The notes under the pieces: generated by a model
The model's input: the letters and a program-made list of their open reading frames with translations, nothing else
Told to the model about the DNA's origin: nothing
Databases searched by the model: none
Shown here: positions 9,201-18,072 of the stretch, piece by piece
Numbering within the stretch: the first letter of the stretch is position 1
Layout: every line of letters begins with the position of its first letter
Translations under genes and position numbers: made by a program
Assembly: GCF_010668805.1 (NCBI RefSeq)
Contig: NZ_WUFT01000014.1
Coordinates: forward strand, 62,001 to 126,000
Reading direction: 5' to 3'
DNA from: Rhizobium phaseoli
GTDB taxonomy: Bacteria; Pseudomonadota; Alphaproteobacteria; Rhizobiales; Rhizobiaceae
DNA: 64,000 nucleotides

Positions 9201-12200
9201 AGATGACCGTATCCTTGCCGGATTCAATATCGACGCCGCCACCCCCTGTGATGGCGGAACCGACGGCCGTCGTCGTTTCCAGATGCGTGGTCGTCTTTTC
9301 GCTCGTGCCGAGGAAGCCGCCCTTGCTGCTGAGCTTAGTGTCGAGCGTGGCGGTGTCGGTGGCTTCGGCGATGGTAATGTCGCCGGAAGCCTTGAGACCG
9401 ACCTTGCCGTCGGCGGCAAGCTTGCTGCCGACGATGTTGAGGTAGTGATCGCCGCTGGTGTTGCCCGCCGTCACCGAGAGGTCGCCGCCGGCTGCGATCT
9501 CGGAGCCGACATGGGTGATCGACGAGGCGGACTTCTTGCCGAAGGTGGATGCCGATTGCCCCTGGGCGGCGGTGATGTTGATATCGTCGCCGGCGCTCAG
9601 CGCGACATTGCCCCCGGCCTTGACGGAGGAGCCGGAGAGCAGGATGTCGTCGCCTGATTTGATCGTTGCATTCGTGCCGGCAGAAAGCTGCGATTGCTGC
9701 TGGTCGGTGGAAAGCGTCCTAGTGTAGCCGGATTGGTTGTTGCGGGCGACATCGGTCGAGACGACGGCCACCGAGCCGTTATCCGCGGTCACATCAAGCG
9801 TCGTTCCCGCCTTGGCGGAGCTGCCGATGACGTTGACATTGTCGGTTGCCTTGATTGACAGGGCTCCGCCGCTGGCGATCTGGGCACCGGTGGAGTTCTG
9901 CTGGCCGCCGTTATCTACCTTGAGGGCATCCAGCGTCACATTCTTGCCGGTGAGCGAGGCGTTGCCTGTGGCATTGACGACAGCACCCTTCAGCGTCAGG
10001 TCGGTCGCCGCAGCAAGCGTCGCGTTGCCGCCGGCGGTGACGGCGGCGTTCGGGTTGACCATCGCCTGGCCGCCGAGATCCATGGATTGCGCGCTCAGCG
10101 TCAGCGCGCCGGAGGAGGAGAGCGACACGTCCTTGCCTGATTTGAAGCTGCCGCCGTTCGACGCAATCGAGGAGCCGGAAACGGAGAGGTCGTTGGCCGC
10201 GACCATGGCGCCGGAATTGTTGATCGCGCCGCCGCCAACGGTGACCGATGAGCCCGACATCAGCGCGCCGGAGGCGGTCAGTTGCGCCGTTGCCGTGCTC
10301 GGGAGATAGACGACCGGCGCCCACACCTCGATGCCATTGACCACCTGCTTCTGATAGAGCACGACCGGCTTCGTCAGCGCGGCAACCGCTTCGGGCGTGA
10401 GCGCCTGGCCAACCTGCAGATGGTTGTCGCTGGCGTACTTGACGCCATTGTCGAGCAGCGTCTTGACCTGCTCGGTGGCGTCGCTGCCGGGGATAAAGGA
10501 GCCCGGTCCCAGGCCTTCGCCGGCGAGCTGCTGGATCTGCTTTTCGATCAGCTGGTTTTCGAAATAGGCGTCGCCCAGGAAGGGAACGGTGGTGTCCGGC
10601 TGATAGCCGATGAGGTTCATGAAATAGCCGGAGCCGTAGAAGGTGCCGACATCGAGGAACTTGGCGCGCGTTTCGAACAGGAAGGTCTGTCCAGGTATGT
10701 TGGCGTCGACACCGCCCGATTGCGGATTTGTCGAAGCGACAAGGGTGGTGCCGAGACCCGAGTTGACGTTGAAGAGGGCCCCGCCGGCCGTCAGGCCGGA
10801 GAGCGCCGACAGCGGATCGCCGGGATTGCTTGCGGCCGCGACGCTGGCGCCGCCGGCCATCGAGCCGGCTGCCGACGTATTGTTGACGCTGGCGAAATCG
10901 ACGGAGAGTGCCCCGTGGGCCTTGATGTTGGCCGAGACGCCGCCGATCGCCTGGACGGAGCTGACGATCGTCGTGCCGTTGGCGATGTTCTTCGAGGGAT
11001 TGGCGTGACCGTTGGCATCATAGGCGGTACAGGCGCCCTGAGCGTTGCAGGTCGTCGTCGTCGTGCGGAAGAGGGTGACGCCGGTGTTGGTCAGCGTCGA
11101 GCCCTTCAGCGTCGCGTCGCCGCCGGCCTCGATCGAGCTGTAGGCATTGGTGAGATTGGTGGCGTCGATGGTGAGGTTGCGGCTTGCCCTGATCGTCGCT
11201 TCCGGGCTGAGCGTGCCGATCAGCCGATCCTCGTACACCGACTGGCTGAGATGGGACGACCAATCCCATGAATAGGTGGTGCTTTCGTCCGAGCCGCTGA
11301 AATTGACTTCGTCAACGATGAAATAGCGCGACGGATTGTTGGGATCGGCAACCGGATTGCCGTTCGCATCCCGCGGCACGCGGGCCCTGATCCAGTCGAT
11401 GATCGGCGTGACCTTCTCAGGGCCGTCGGCCGAGATCCAGGTCCATGCGCGATAGGTCGTGCCGTCGGCGAGCGTCGCCTTCGACCAGAGCAGCGGCTCA
11501 TAATCCTGCCACAACCCCGGATCGACGCCGGCATAGAGCTGGAACATGTTCTGATCTGCGGTCTCGAGGTAGCCGAAAGGCAGGCTGGCGGCGGCGGGAT
11601 TGAGCGTGAATCCGGTCAGGACGCCGGAGGAAACCAGCGTCCCGGTCGTCCATTGCGGCGTGGCGGCCCGCTTGTTGGTCAGCTCGCTGGTGAGGATGGA
11701 CATGTCGTTTCCAGCCTGGATCAGACCGGAAATATTGGTGACACCAGCGGTTCTCTGCGCCGATGTGACGCCTGCAATCTTGAGGTCGTTGCCGGCAAGG
11801 ATGGCGCCCTGATTATTGGTGAGCACTCCGCCGATGAAGAGGCCGGCGTCGTGGCCGGCATAGGCAAGGCCGGTAGCGCTGTTGTCAAAATTGCCGGAAA
11901 TGTTGAGCGTCAGATCATCTTTGGCCGCCAATTGCCCGGCATTGGTCAGCGACAGCAGCGTCAGCGTCAGATCGTCGGCGGCGAGAAGCGCGGTGCTGGC
12001 CGAGGTGGAGAGGCCGTCGGCATTGATGGCGATGTCGCCGGAACCGCCGGCACTGGTGACGGCGTTGATGGTGGCGCCGCTAAGATCGGCCGTGCCGGAG
12101 AGATTGAGGGCGAGGCCGCCGAGCGTCAGGCTGTTGTTGCTGAGATTGGCGCTATCGGCGTTGAGCGTCAGCGTGCCGCCGGCAGCGATGTTGCCGGCTG

Positions 12201-13911
12201 CGCCATTGGAGAGATCGATATTGGTGGTGGTGAGCGTCAGGTTGCCGGTGGCGCTGGTGGGGTTGCCATAGCTGATCCGGCCCGAGGCCGTCAGTGCCGC
12301 GCTGCTCAGGCTCTGGAGCTTGCTGTAGGCGATATTTTGGCTGGCCGTGGCCGAAAGATTGCCGCTGCTGAGCAGCGCATTGCTGACGGTAATCGAACCA
12401 TTTGTGGCGGTTAGGCTCATGCTGCCCGCCTGCTGCAGCGCCAGCGTGCCATTGGCGGATTGAGCGGTGGCGGCGAAATCGACGCCGGAGGCGATGGTTG
12501 CGGCCGAGATCGAACGGCCTGAAGCCGTGACGTTGCCCTGCGCCAGCATATCACCCGATATGCCAATGTCGGCGCCGGCGGAAAGGGTGAGATTCTTGCC
12601 GCTGACAAGCGAGGCGGCAGAGATCGCGCCTGATGTCGCGGTGATCGTCAGCGCATCGGCGCTCTTGACCGCACCTGCAATCTGGATGTTGCCCGCGGTG
12701 CTGGACAGGGTGAGCGCATTGCCGGCCACGACGCTGCCGGCGGCAATGCCGGCTGCCGACGACATCAGCACGTTGGCGGCGCTGTTGACCTCGCCGCCGG
12801 CAGTCAACAGACCGCTGCCGCTGGAAAGCGCGATATCGCCATCGGCGGCGAAGGTATTGAGGGTGATGCCCTGATCTGCCGCAATGGTGGCCTTTGCTTT
12901 CGACGTGACCTTGGCGGCCGTCACCTTCGACTTCGAGGAGATCGAGACGCCCTGCTCGCCGGAGACGTTACCGAGCGAGATCTTGCCGTCGGCCGACAAA
13001 GACAGTTCGTTGGTGTTGGCCGCGAGATCGCCGCTCATGCGCACGCCAGCGCCATTCTCGGTGACGACGATCTTGATGCGGTCGGCCTGCATGGCGCCGA
13101 GCGCGGTGCCGTCGATTGCGTATTCCGGCGTGCCGGAGATTGGCGCAAGCGCCTGAGCGTCGCCCGTGGCGTAGTCGAAATTGGACGCACCCGCCGTCAC
13201 GCGCAGCGACTTGCCGTAGACCGGGCCGTTGACGTGGACGCTGCGCGAGACGATGTCGAACAGATCGACCGCGCCGGATCCGGCGGAAAAATTGCCGCCG
13301 TTCGACCCGATGGTGACATCGCCGCCATTGACGGTAAAGCCGTTGAGCTTGCCATCGGCGCCGATTTGCGGAGCCCCCGTCGTCAGCGTTGCATGCGGCG
13401 TGTTGATGAAGCCGCAGCCGTCGCAGGTGATGCCGTTCGGGTTGGCGATGACGACATCGGCGCGCCCGCCGAACACCTCGATCGCGCCGTTCAACGCCGA
13501 GCGGTTGCCGCTGGTGACTTCGTTGAGGATAACCGATGCCGGCCCCGATGTGTTGAGATTGGCATTGCCCGGCGTGACGCCGCCGAGATTGGAGTTGCCG
13601 ATCTCGCCCTTGAAATTGTTGAGGATCAGGCCCGGCGTGCCGACGTTGAAATTGTCGTATTTGTTGTGCGACAGCCCCTGGCTGTTCGGCGTGACGATGT
13701 CGATGAGCGGCGCGCCGTTGGGTGCCGCGCCGACGCCCGGCTGATTGGCGGCCGGCGCCGTGGTGCTCGCTGAGACCGACTGGGCATTGGCAAGCATCGG
13801 CTGAAAGACCAACAGCGCGCTGAGCACGATCGCCAGCGAGCGATGGGCGAACCTACCGAACCGGTAAGCAAGGGCCTTGGCATTCGAACCAAAATCGGCT
13901 TCTACACGCAT
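6049..13911 (-). CDS. CdiA/FhaB-like two-partner-secretion exoprotein with C-terminal toxin candidate
   Basis: A 2620-residue TpsA protein. After an extended signal peptide (cleavage near residue 43, after LANA) comes a TPS secretion domain (about residues 45-290) with the diagnostic NEVTS (near 130) and NPNGI (near 157) motifs. A long beta-helical filament follows, built of haemagglutinin repeats of the type GGNVALSAGDDINIT. Around residues 2410-2440 there is a hydrophobic helix (LAIAEATLAGTAVAGLL...), then a linker rich in S, D and G, and a short basic C-terminus. No VENN motif was found, so the pretoxin boundary differs from the enterobacterial class. The ATG at 13911 is chosen over a TTG at 13935 because GGAAAG lies just before it. 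TpsB, the secretion partner, is encoded upstream in the same operon. Role inferred: contact-dependent inhibition or adhesion. Confidence 0.9.
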   Translation of the reverse strand: MRVEADFGSNAKALAYRFGRFAHRSLAIVLSALLVFQPMLANAQSVSASTTAPAANQPGVGAAPNGAPLIDIVTPNSQGLSHNKYDNFNVGTPGLILNNFKGEIGNSNLGGVTPGNANLNTSGPASVILNEVTSGNRSALNGAIEVFGGRADVVIANPNGITCDGCGFINTPHATLTTGAPQIGADGKLNGFTVNGGDVTIGSNGGNFSAGSGAVDLFDIVSRSVHVNGPVYGKSLRVTAGASNFDYATGDAQALAPISGTPEYAIDGTALGAMQADRIKIVVTENGAGVRMSGDLAANTNELSLSADGKISLGNVSGEQGVSISSKSKVTAAKVTSKAKATIAADQGITLNTFAADGDIALSSGSGLLTAGGEVNSAANVLMSSAAGIAAGSVVAGNALTLSSTAGNIQIAGAVKSADALTITATSGAISAASLVSGKNLTLSAGADIGISGDMLAQGNVTASGRSISAATIASGVDFAATAQSANGTLALQQAGSMSLTATNGSITVSNALLSSGNLSATASQNIAYSKLQSLSSAALTASGRISYGNPTSATGNLTLTTTNIDLSNGAAGNIAAGGTLTLNADSANLSNNSLTLGGLALNLSGTADLSGATINAVTSAGGSGDIAINADGLSTSASTALLAADDLTLTLLSLTNAGQLAAKDDLTLNISGNFDNSATGLAYAGHDAGLFIGGVLTNNQGAILAGNDLKIAGVTSAQRTAGVTNISGLIQAGNDMSILTSELTNKRAATPQWTTGTLVSSGVLTGFTLNPAAASLPFGYLETADQNMFQLYAGVDPGLWQDYEPLLWSKATLADGTTYRAWTWISADGPEKVTPIIDWIRARVPRDANGNPVADPNNPSRYFIVDEVNFSGSDESTTYSWDWSSHLSQSVYEDRLIGTLSPEATIRASRNLTIDATNLTNAYSSIEAGGDATLKGSTLTNTGVTLFRTTTTTCNAQGACTAYDANGHANPSKNIANGTTIVSSVQAIGGVSANIKAHGALSVDFASVNNTSAAGSMAGGASVAAASNPGDPLSALSGLTAGGALFNVNSGLGTTLVASTNPQSGGVDANIPGQTFLFETRAKFLDVGTFYGSGYFMNLIGYQPDTTVPFLGDAYFENQLIEKQIQQLAGEGLGPGSFIPGSDATEQVKTLLDNGVKYASDNHLQVGQALTPEAVAALTKPVVLYQKQVVNGIEVWAPVVYLPSTATAQLTASGALMSGSSVTVGGGAINNSGAMVAANDLSVSGSSIASNGGSFKSGKDVSLSSSGALTLSAQSMDLGGQAMVNPNAAVTAGGNATLAAATDLTLKGAVVNATGNASLTGKNVTLDALKVDNGGQQNSTGAQIASGGALSIKATDNVNVIGSSAKAGTTLDVTADNGSVAVVSTDVARNNQSGYTRTLSTDQQQSQLSAGTNATIKSGDDILLSGSSVKAGGNVALSAGDDINITAAQGQSASTFGKKSASSITHVGSEIAAGGDLSVTAGNTSGDHYLNIVGSKLAADGKVGLKASGDITIAEATDTATLDTKLSSKGGFLGTSEKTTTHLETTTAVGSAITGGGGVDIESGKDTVISTSKIEAGTETGAANLNITTGGDLVIASGKDTSAKDDKGSRSGFLSKGNSSHKSYDETTVASELGASGNINLNAGGAAVIAGSQVYADGSISVEGDSVSVIGAAEQHELEVTRKKSGLFVGSGDGFISLWGAEQKSGKQASELNVASVLSAGTDLALKSRDTDVNILGSQIYADQNITLDAARDVNITPGAESESSEEKEKRSGFGISFGSSSGGFSVGIGMSSVSDTTKQGSQTNAMATLSAGNDLTIKAGRDANLQAADVSAERDVAITADRDVNLLSAEDKSNYESVHEQFFAGVTLSVSTGLVSAAQSIAGAAEKITGISDGYSAANAAFASLKAYDAIQQIAGIAKDGGSIASVSLTAGFSYEKSSASSSTSTPVVTNVEAGRSVTIEATSGDLTGHGAQIAAGYDYGVAAVVGDDKFGDITLKAGHDIKLESAQATSETGSDSKSANASFGVSAGIGLQGVGVGVTGGAGAGMSKSDATSITQVNSHVIGSGDITISSGNDTTLKGAVVSGDTVTADIGGDLSIISTPDLGSSANNSASAGFSLSGMVGGNFLPLTTQLSGLQFGGGLGSGATNWISEQSGLLSTGKMDIEVGGNTDLQAGKIISDSGDLSLSTDTLTYKDFLGQKGYEGFSAQIGIEIPGNELPGAPPANNTLEGTYQLDDTRQTVRATVGPGAITVRNEEKQAASEQSGATAPLADLNRDPEKAYEITRDKHVDLEIYVSTQSIKAALEAGKTIADAIGDVFERMAADGHLSLDDARSAAALAQYRDDPAVLSQLASCGQRAENEFHLLDWLITPAYAEAASCTIFVGGKSFSVSAAGALNCLNVFQRLTKLAIAEATLAGTAVAGLLTTGFLLASTTAVGDKIDQTAILADGTAVHVTGDGDSLLRRVEITQGGQATILFLTIGNDGQYELLSGTVLGGAMPDSMLAGVADQISAATGKQVVYNEKDSDGGNDSTSEPPRGKKASSSAVGDKVRTPESYPEDFVKVEGTKYRNRKTGEIWEKSRTTHTDKDGEWKVGSHPGKAPRPSDKITVGSNGVIIKF

Positions 13912-13966
13912 CGTTTCGTCTTTCCAAACGCACAACTGGTTTTGTGTCTCGACATCAATCGTGACC

Positions 13967-13989
13967 GGCGCTGCCTTCCCGGCAGCGCC
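13967..13989 (-). other. Perfect hairpin between the lipoprotein gene and the exoprotein gene
   Basis: The arms GGCGCTGCC (13967-13975) and GGCAGCGCC (13981-13989) are exactly complementary with a five-base loop. The hairpin lies in the 91-base gap between the second lipoprotein gene and the start of the exoprotein gene. No U-tract follows, so it is not a standard terminator. It may be a processing or stability element that sets the ratio of exoprotein to secretion components. Confidence 0.5.
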
Positions 13990-14002
13990 TCGCCTCGTCT
14001 CG

Positions 14003-14557
14003 TTATTTCTGGGTGAGCCAGGTCTTCACATTGCGCGTGAAGGACTTGGACAGACGCTGAGCCATGACATCAGGCGCGCCGGACGTTGTCGCCGCATTGA
14101 CCGCGACGGCGATGATTACGCCGTAACCGCTTCCGCGCATGGAGAGGTCTTCGCCATGGATGTTCTGCGCTTGGGCGATCAATTGGCCGGTCTTGACATC
14201 CTCCAGCCGAACGGTTCCGTCGATCATGCTGTCATGGCCGCCGATAATGCGGGCCTGCTTGGTGGTAACGTCGAACACATGCAGCGTCACGACCAACCTG
14301 CCCCTGTTAGGGCCGCCGGGCACACCGATCAGTTCCTTCGCCATCGTGGCCTGGAGCGTGCGAACCGCCTCCTGGACCTGCTGGTCCGGCTTATCGCCGA
14401 AACCGAATGTCTTGACGTCGGGAGCCAGCTCGATCCGGATCTCGCGCACGGACGTCCGCTGGAGGGCCGCAATCAGCCGGGGATCTGTCCTCGTGGTGAC
14501 GCAGGACGCCAACGTCGCGGCCACCAGGAGAAGGGTTAGAAAACGCACGATACGCAT
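14003..14557 (-). CDS. DUF4410-like lipoprotein of the two-partner-secretion operon
   Basis: A 184-residue lipoprotein. The N-terminal signal sequence ends in the lipobox LASC near residue 19, so the mature protein is anchored by a lipidated cysteine. The globular part has alternating strands and helices (VREIRIELAPDVKTFGFG, GRLVVTLHVFDVTTKQAR, DGTVRLEDVKTGQLIAQAQ) and resembles DUF4410-type lipoproteins, a conserved family without a known reaction. It sits between the first lipoprotein gene (43-base gap) and the exoprotein gene in one transcription unit. A role in assembling, secreting or tethering the exoprotein is inferred from position only. Confidence 0.75.
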   Translation of the reverse strand: MRIVRFLTLLLVAATLASCVTTRTDPRLIAALQRTSVREIRIELAPDVKTFGFGDKPDQQVQEAVRTLQATMAKELIGVPGGPNRGRLVVTLHVFDVTTKQARIIGGHDSMIDGTVRLEDVKTGQLIAQAQNIHGEDLSMRGSGYGVIIAVAVNAATTSGAPDVMAQRLSKSFTRNVKTWLTQK

Positions 14558-14600
14558 AGGAAACTCCGGACCTCTTTCACGATTTACGTGAAGGCCAAAT

Positions 14601-15065
14601 TCAGTTTCGGCGGTCTGACGACGACGGCTTTGGCTTGCTGTCGAGATGCTTGTAGAGCTCGGTCAGCTGGGACTTGGGTGCCGGACAGCCCTTCGATTTG
14701 GCGATGCTGGTCAGGACATTGTTCCTGTTGCGCAATGCATCGATCTCGACCTTCTCGGGCGATTTCGGGTCCATGAAAAACAGCGCCGGCAGAAACAGCA
14801 GCACACCGGTCGCCCCGAGCACGATGTTCTTGCCCTGCGCATCGGTCCGCTCCTTCACCGTCGAGGAGATCTGCCGCTCGTTGGCCTCGAATTCCCGCGC
14901 GATGCCGGCGCAATCGAAGGCGCTGTCGGACGGGTTGGTCGAAGCGACCGGGCGTGCCTCCCGCCCGGCACAGCCGGCAAGCGACATGGAAAGAGCAAGG
15001 ATCAGCGCCGTCGATCTTGAAAGGGTGTTGGCCTGCTTGTTCGTCGAAATATTGCGGGTGGTCAT
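14601..15065 (-). CDS. Small lipoprotein of the two-partner-secretion operon
   Basis: A 154-residue protein with a lipoprotein signal: a hydrophobic run followed by SLAGC near residue 32. The mature part contains a short helical segment (GIAREFEANERQISSTVKE), a single predicted membrane helix (ILVLG-like run VLGATGVLLFLPALFF), and a C-terminal helix-rich segment with IDALRNRNNVLTSIAKSKGC. The topology of a lipid anchor plus a transmembrane helix is unusual for a simple periplasmic lipoprotein. The start at 15065 lies 13 bases after the TpsB stop codon, so the genes are co-transcribed. I do not recognise the family; an accessory role for the exoprotein system is inferred from context. Confidence 0.7.
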   Translation of the reverse strand: MTTRNISTNKQANTLSRSTALILALSMSLAGCAGREARPVASTNPSDSAFDCAGIAREFEANERQISSTVKERTDAQGKNIVLGATGVLLFLPALFFMDPKSPEKVEIDALRNRNNVLTSIAKSKGCPAPKSQLTELYKHLDSKPKPSSSDRRN

Positions 15066-15078
15066 GGTCCTGCTTTCG

Positions 15079-16800
15079 TTACCAATGAGCGGATGCGCTG
15101 AAATAAAAGAGCCCGCCGTCGACATCGTCGAGGCTGCTTGCAACAATGTCGGAATAGCCGAGGTCGGCACTGATATTGCCGCCGACGGCCCTGATGCCGG
15201 CCGTCCAGCTGGCAAGGTCGCCGCCTGATATGTCGAAGCGCTTTTGCGCATAGACATGGCCGTAGTCGAAGCCGAGATAGGGGCGCAGTTCGCCGAACGC
15301 CTTCGCAGCCGCGCCGCCGCCCTGGTTGGACCCCGTTCTCCAGACGATCTCGTTGTGGCTGAACACGCCATTATTGCCGAAGAGCACGCTTTCGCGCGTG
15401 CCGCGGACATTGCTGTAGCCGCCGAGCGAGATCTGCTCGGCGCCGAGCAGATTGTCGGGGGAATATTGAGCGCTGAGCAGCGAGGTGAATTCGAACTGCC
15501 GGCCGGTGGCCTGGAAGGGCTGCGTCACGCTGACCGTGGCGTTGAATTTCGAAAACCGCGGATCGGCGTTGCCGGCACCCGGATCCCCCGGGTTGACCGC
15601 ATCGAAGAGACCGAGCCCCTTGTCAAAGCTGGCATCGAACATCCAGATGCCGCCGAACATGCGGCGGGAATGGGAAATGCCGATATCGCCGACCGTATAG
15701 CGGCGGCTGCCGACCTCGATCAGGTTGCCGAGCAGGAAGTTGTTGGTCTGTTTGTAGGTCAGGCCGCTGCGGACCGTGGTGAACGAATCCTTGTCGCGAG
15801 AGATAACGCGATCGATGCCGAGACCGGCCTGCCCGGAATTGCCCGAGGTTTCGAGCGTGCTGAAGTTTCCCTCGACCGCACTTTCATATTGGTACCAGGA
15901 GCCGTTCAGCGACAGGGTGGAATAACCGTAGGGGACGCTGACGCTGCCGGAATAACTGTTGCCAAAGCCATTTCCGTCATTCTCCCACGAATAGTCCGGA
16001 CCGCTGTGCTCGTAGGAGAAATTCCACTGGTCATTGATGCCGAGCAGGTCATCGTAGCCGAGCGATGCCGAGCTGCGGGAAAAGCCGGTGCTCTGCTGCC
16101 CCATATTGTTGTTGCCGACGGAGACATGCCAGGGCCGGCCCGGCCGGTTTTCGATGTTGAGGATCGAGGTTCCATCCTTGGGGCCGGGCAGCATGGCTGA
16201 TTTGGCGTCGTTGGCCTGCAGCCGGTTCATCTGGTCGAGGCCCTGCTCGATATCGCGGATATTGACGACGCGGCCGATCAGGCCGGGAAAGGCGGTCGCC
16301 AGCGAAGCGTTGCCGGCCACCTTCTGGCCATTGAGATAGATGTCGGAGAGCGTGCCCTCGACGACGAGCAGCCGGAGGATCCTGGTCTTGCGGATATCCT
16401 GCTGCGGCACATAGGCCCGCGAGGTCACATAACCATGATCGATATAGAGATGCGTAACATCCCTCAGCACCGCATTGATCTCGGCAAGGCCGACGCAGCG
16501 GTTGCCGTAAGGCGCCGTCACCTTGCCGATCTCCTGGGCCGACAGCAGGTTCGCCCCGTCGATCACGACCCGCGTGATGTCGAAACAGGCGCCATTGCCT
16601 GTGCCGGCGGGCAAAGCCCCGTTTTCCGCACCTGCGCTGCCGCCTGGTGTGGCGCGGCGCAGGGCATCCAGCCGCTGCGTCTGCGACTGCTCTTCCTGGC
16701 GGCGGTTGAAATCATCGGCCGGCGTTTGCGCGTAGGCGGGGGCGATCGCCACCGCGAGGGCAGCGCCGGCAACCAGAAAGTATCGAATTTCTGTGGTCAT
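15079..16800 (-). CDS. ShlB/FhaC/HecB-family outer-membrane transporter (TpsB)
   Basis: A 573-residue Omp85-superfamily pore that exports its TpsA partner across the outer membrane. A signal peptide (cleavage after AYAQ, about residue 25) is followed by a Gln/Arg-rich plug-helix region (NRRQEEQSQTQRLDALRR). A POTRA domain (about residues 70-155) contains CFDITRVVIDGANLLSAQEI and VTSRAYVPQQDIRKTRILRL. The 16-strand barrel follows, with the loop-6 signature GGYSNVRGTRES near residue 460 and a C-terminal aromatic-ended strand (FYFSASAHW). It lies 12 bases after the IalB gene and 13 bases before the first lipoprotein gene. Its substrate is almost certainly the large exoprotein encoded three genes downstream. 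Confidence 0.93.
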   Translation of the reverse strand: MTTEIRYFLVAGAALAVAIAPAYAQTPADDFNRRQEEQSQTQRLDALRRATPGGSAGAENGALPAGTGNGACFDITRVVIDGANLLSAQEIGKVTAPYGNRCVGLAEINAVLRDVTHLYIDHGYVTSRAYVPQQDIRKTRILRLLVVEGTLSDIYLNGQKVAGNASLATAFPGLIGRVVNIRDIEQGLDQMNRLQANDAKSAMLPGPKDGTSILNIENRPGRPWHVSVGNNNMGQQSTGFSRSSASLGYDDLLGINDQWNFSYEHSGPDYSWENDGNGFGNSYSGSVSVPYGYSTLSLNGSWYQYESAVEGNFSTLETSGNSGQAGLGIDRVISRDKDSFTTVRSGLTYKQTNNFLLGNLIEVGSRRYTVGDIGISHSRRMFGGIWMFDASFDKGLGLFDAVNPGDPGAGNADPRFSKFNATVSVTQPFQATGRQFEFTSLLSAQYSPDNLLGAEQISLGGYSNVRGTRESVLFGNNGVFSHNEIVWRTGSNQGGGAAAKAFGELRPYLGFDYGHVYAQKRFDISGGDLASWTAGIRAVGGNISADLGYSDIVASSLDDVDGGLFYFSASAHW

Positions 16801-16812
16801 GATGAAATTCGG

Positions 16813-17421
16813 CTACTTCGCGGCGGCGGGCTGAAGTTCATCGAGGGCCGGCTTCAGCCCTTTCAGCGAGAAGCGGATATTGACGTCCTGGCCGTTCATC
16901 AGCCGCACCAGCCCTTCGGCGGCGGTCCCCTTCTTCAAAGCCGCGGTCATTTTCGTATCCAGCGCCAGCTGCGCCCAGCATCCGGTCTGGTTGCAGTTGC
17001 GGTAATCGAGCTTGGCGACGGGCTTGCCGTCGGCCTTGATCGACAGGCCCGAGGGCAGGAAAACGTTGAGCGGCAGAAGGGCGGTCAGCATCAGCCGTGG
17101 CTTGTCCCTGTCCTTTTCGGAAGGCGCGGCAGGCGGCGCCGATATCGCCAGCGTCAAGATATTGACGGGTTTGCCGTCCTTGGTGACTTGTGCCACCTGT
17201 GCGACTTCGCAGGCCTCAGCGCCTGCCGAACCGGTGCAGCGATAATACCAGTCGTCGAATTTCTGAGATTTTAGCGCCGGCGCCGATTGGGCCGGCGCCT
17301 GTTCCGGTTCTTGACCATCAGGAGATTGCGAAAAGGATGGGCTCGCACAGGCGATCGATATCAGAATGGGTCCGATCGTCCAAAGGACCCACGTCATGCC
17401 GCTTTTCAAAAATTTCTTCAT
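16813..17421 (-). CDS. Invasion-associated locus B (IalB) family protein
   Basis: A 202-residue exported protein of the IalB family, known from Bartonella, where it is linked to erythrocyte invasion, and widespread in rhizobia with unknown function. An N-terminal signal segment (to about residue 32, after SFSQ) is followed by a proline/glutamine-rich linker and the IalB core. The core has paired cysteines (WYYRCTG, ACEVAQ, YRNCNQTGCWAQ) and the strand LTLAISAP, which fits a disulfide-bonded beta domain. It is the first gene of the minus-strand operon leading to TpsB, two lipoproteins and the exoprotein. Linkage of IalB to a two-partner system suggests a periplasmic or outer-surface accessory role, which is inference. 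No clear Shine-Dalgarno site precedes the ATG. Confidence 0.88.
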   Translation of the reverse strand: MKKFLKSGMTWVLWTIGPILISIACASPSFSQSPDGQEPEQAPAQSAPALKSQKFDDWYYRCTGSAGAEACEVAQVAQVTKDGKPVNILTLAISAPPAAPSEKDRDKPRLMLTALLPLNVFLPSGLSIKADGKPVAKLDYRNCNQTGCWAQLALDTKMTAALKKGTAAEGLVRLMNGQDVNIRFSLKGLKPALDELQPAAAK

Positions 17422-18072
17422 TTAAAATGCAACTTCAGGAAGATTTTATTCTCGTTGAAAGTCATATCGCTACAATCCGCATTTCGGTCAACCTTAACGT
17501 GTCAGCACGGTAAAGTTTGTGTTAGGTATTTACTTCGCGTTCTGGGGGATTACGTTCAATTTGCCCGAGACCCCACGCCCAACGAAATCGCCTACAGATT
17601 CCAAAATTCGAATGAAACCGTTTGGCGAGACACATGAGCCGACGCGCAACTTATGCGAGGCTGGCCACCTGCTCGTTCTCATTGAATATCAGGCGCATAG
17701 ACGGATAGGATGAATAATTCCCCACTATCAGACGTCCGGAAAATCCGGCGGAAGATGAGCCGCACTCATTTTGAAGAAAAGACGCTCGGAGGCGCCTGCA
17801 TCATTCCCGATGCCGCTCACAAATACAGAGATGTATTTCGGAAATTCCTTACACCCCCGGGTTGCTACTGTTGTTTACCTGCGAATGAGGGGACAACCGC
17901 ATGGCGAAACCGCAACGGCCGACGCAGCCCGGGACGGAATTCGCGGCCCAGCATTCGCGAAAACCGGATGAAGACCCGAATCGGCGGCGACCTCCCGTCT
18001 CTCGCTGCGCCGTCGCAGGACTGTCATTTTCGAGATGACATCTGCCTCGTTCTCTGCGAAAAAGAGCACGAT
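17422..18072. other. Intergenic region without a credible gene
   Basis: About 650 bases between the divergent IalB operon and the thiamine operon. The IalB-proximal half is AT-richer and should carry the promoter of the secretion operon, but no convincing -35/-10 pair could be picked. Open frames in it are short, run into the riboswitch or lack family resemblance, and were not accepted. Confidence 0.6.
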
